Part shown: positions 62,983 through 64,000 of the stretch, piece by piece
Position numbering within the stretch: position 1 is the stretch's first letter
Layout: each line of letters starts with the position of its first letter
Source of the DNA: JAJFJD01 sp965228425
GTDB lineage: Bacteria; Pseudomonadota; Alphaproteobacteria; UBA8366
Assembly (NCBI GenBank): GCA_965228425.1
Contig: OZ245815.1
Span: 1,426,001 to 1,490,000, forward strand
Direction: 5' to 3'
DNA length: 64,000 nucleotides
The notes under the pieces: generated by a model
What the model was told of the DNA's origin: nothing
Database searches by the model: none
What the model saw: the letters and a program-made list of their open reading frames with translations, nothing else
Made by a program: the position numbers and the translations under genes

Positions 62983-63497
62983 AGGACGAGGGCGGTTGGA
63001 CACGGCTTGACCTTCTCGCGCGCCGGCTGACGCCGTTCCTGATTACGATCACGCTCGTCATCGTCGCCCAGGTGCCGATGCATCTGCCGGCGGCTATTTC
63101 CATCGCGCCGGCGCTGGCGTTGATCGCGGTGTATTTCTGGGGCTTGCATCAGCCGGACCTGATTCCGGCACCGGTGGTGTTCCTGATCGGATTGTTGCAG
63201 GACATCCTTACCGGCGTTCCGTTCGGCTTGAATGCCTTAATCCTGTTGGTCGTCTACGGCATCGTCGTGTCGCAGCGCCGCTTCTTCTTCGGCAAATCCT
63301 TTGCCGTGCTGTGGTGGGGTTTCGCGACTCTATCGCTTGTCATCGGCGCGCTGCAGTGGATCGCAATGTCGATATTGATGGGCCAATTCCTCTCGATCGG
63401 ACCGTTGCTGGTCGAGTATCTGGCGACCGCAGCGCTCTACCCGCTGGTGGCTTATATCCTGGTGCTGACGCACCGGAACATTCTGCAAGAGGCCTAA
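62979..63497 (+). CDS. mreD: MreD, rod-complex membrane protein
   Basis: A 172-residue integral membrane protein with five or six hydrophobic helices, between mreC (ATGA overlap) and the PBP2 gene (2-base gap). The sequence 'DLIPAPVVFLIGLLQDILTG' and 'PFGLNALILLVVYGIVVSQ' match MreD. Function in the rod complex is not fully understood but required for elongation. Identification rests on position, size and the conserved LLQD motif. Confidence 0.92.
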   Translation: MKDEGGWTRLDLLARRLTPFLITITLVIVAQVPMHLPAAISIAPALALIAVYFWGLHQPDLIPAPVVFLIGLLQDILTGVPFGLNALILLVVYGIVVSQRRFFFGKSFAVLWWGFATLSLVIGALQWIAMSILMGQFLSIGPLLVEYLATAALYPLVAYILVLTHRNILQEA

Positions 63498-63499
63498 CG

Positions 63500-64000
63500 G
63501 TGAAGCCGGAACAAGATCGCGGCAGGCTCTTTACGCGGCGCGCTTTGTTCCTCGCCGGCGGCCAAGCGGTCCTGTTCACGGGGCTCGCCGCGCGTATGTA
63601 CTATCTGCAGGTTCTCGAGTCGGACAAGTATGCGGTGCTGGCGGATGAGAACCGGATCAGCCTGCGTCTGTTGCCGCCGCCGCGGGGCCGAATCGTGGAT
63701 CGCTACGGCGTGCCGCTGGCGGTCAACGTGCAGAACTACCGGATCGTCATCGTTCCCGAGCAAGCGGATGACGTCGACCGCATGCTCACGCGGCTTGGCC
63801 GCTTGGTCGAGGTCGACGAGCATGATCGCCGCCGCATTCTGCGCGAGGTGCGCCGGCGTCGGGCCTTCGTGCCGATCACGGTGCGCGAGAACCTAACCTG
63901 GGAAGAGGTGAGCCGAATCGAGGTCAATGCGCCGGACCTGCCCGGCATCAGCATCGATGTGGGTCAGACGCGCTTCTACCCCTATGGCGGTGCCGCCGCG
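63500..64000 (+). CDS. mrdA: PBP2 (MrdA), elongation transpeptidase (5' part only)
   Basis: A class B penicillin-binding protein that cross-links peptidoglycan with RodA during elongation. GTG start at 63500; 167 residues are visible before the window ends. They show a basic N-terminus, a membrane helix ('ALFLAGGQAVLFTGLAARMY') and the PBP dimer domain motifs 'SDKYAVLADENRISLRLLPP' and 'RGRIVDRYGVPLAVNVQNYR'. The catalytic SxxK, SxN and KTG motifs lie outside the window. Position after mreD supports the call. Confidence 0.93.
   Translation, partial: MKPEQDRGRLFTRRALFLAGGQAVLFTGLAARMYYLQVLESDKYAVLADENRISLRLLPPPRGRIVDRYGVPLAVNVQNYRIVIVPEQADDVDRMLTRLGRLVEVDEHDRRRILREVRRRRAFVPITVRENLTWEEVSRIEVNAPDLPGISIDVGQTRFYPYGGAAA

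Overview
The window looks like chromosomal core sequence from a GC-rich alphaproteobacterium, probably of a Rhodospirillales-like lineage. The taxonomic call is inference. It rests on a circularly permuted two-piece tmRNA gene, an alpha-type SspB adaptor, rnpB lying just upstream of mraZ, a COQ9/TetR-like regulator and an alphaproteobacterial ribbon-helix-helix protein. I found no insertion sequence, prophage, CRISPR array or tRNA gene. Coding density is high and most junctions inside operons are 4-nt ATGA overlaps.

Region by region. (1) 1-9704, minus strand: the division and cell-wall cluster mraZ-rsmH-ftsL-ftsI-murE-murF-mraY-murD-ftsW, with ftsW cut by the window edge. Upstream are RNase P RNA (about 10122-10510), a peptidoglycan amidase that appears to start at CTG, and a TerB/DnaJ protein. 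(2) 12.0-25.8 kb: mixed metabolic genes, including a DUF3750 protein, a fused hydantoinase/5-oxoprolinase, DUF3179 and DUF6134 exported proteins, a GlcD-type flavoprotein, an amidase, a family III CoA-transferase with an atypical crotonase, and a membrane sulfatase-fold protein. (3) 25.9-31.9 kb: a large AsmA protein, a small RHH protein, an alpha/beta hydrolase, and a protein joining a CheW adaptor domain to a truncated hemoglobin domain. (4) 31.9-37.95 kb, minus strand: FumC, a TfoX-N protein, class I fumarase, an SDR, a PEP-mutase/isocitrate-lyase family protein, SspB and the tmRNA gene. (5) 38.2-42.4 kb, plus strand: a VIT/vWA surface protein ending in a GlyGly-CTERM signal, translationally coupled to a rhombosortase-like protease, then thyA and folA. 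(6) 42.4-48.1 kb, minus strand: oligopeptidase B with a TetR-like regulator, class III alcohol dehydrogenase, a CAP-domain protein and the Mrp Fe-S carrier. (7) 48.3-54.9 kb, plus strand: hflK-hflC-DUF2065-Do-type protease, then two tandem MFS paralogues. (8) 54.9-64.0 kb: serB diverging from miaA, ilvB-ilvH-ilvC, and the rod-shape operon mreB-mreC-mreD-mrdA, which runs off the right edge.

Several groups work together: peptidoglycan precursor synthesis, division and elongation at both ends of the window; trans-translation with its ClpXP adaptor; dTMP and folate metabolism (thyA-folA); membrane protein quality control (HflKC plus a Do-type protease); and branched-chain amino acid synthesis. 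The two observations most worth following are the CheW-globin fusion (30634-31881) and the dedicated GlyGly-CTERM target plus rhombosortase pair (38268-41194), which has three TGAAC-type palindromes upstream.
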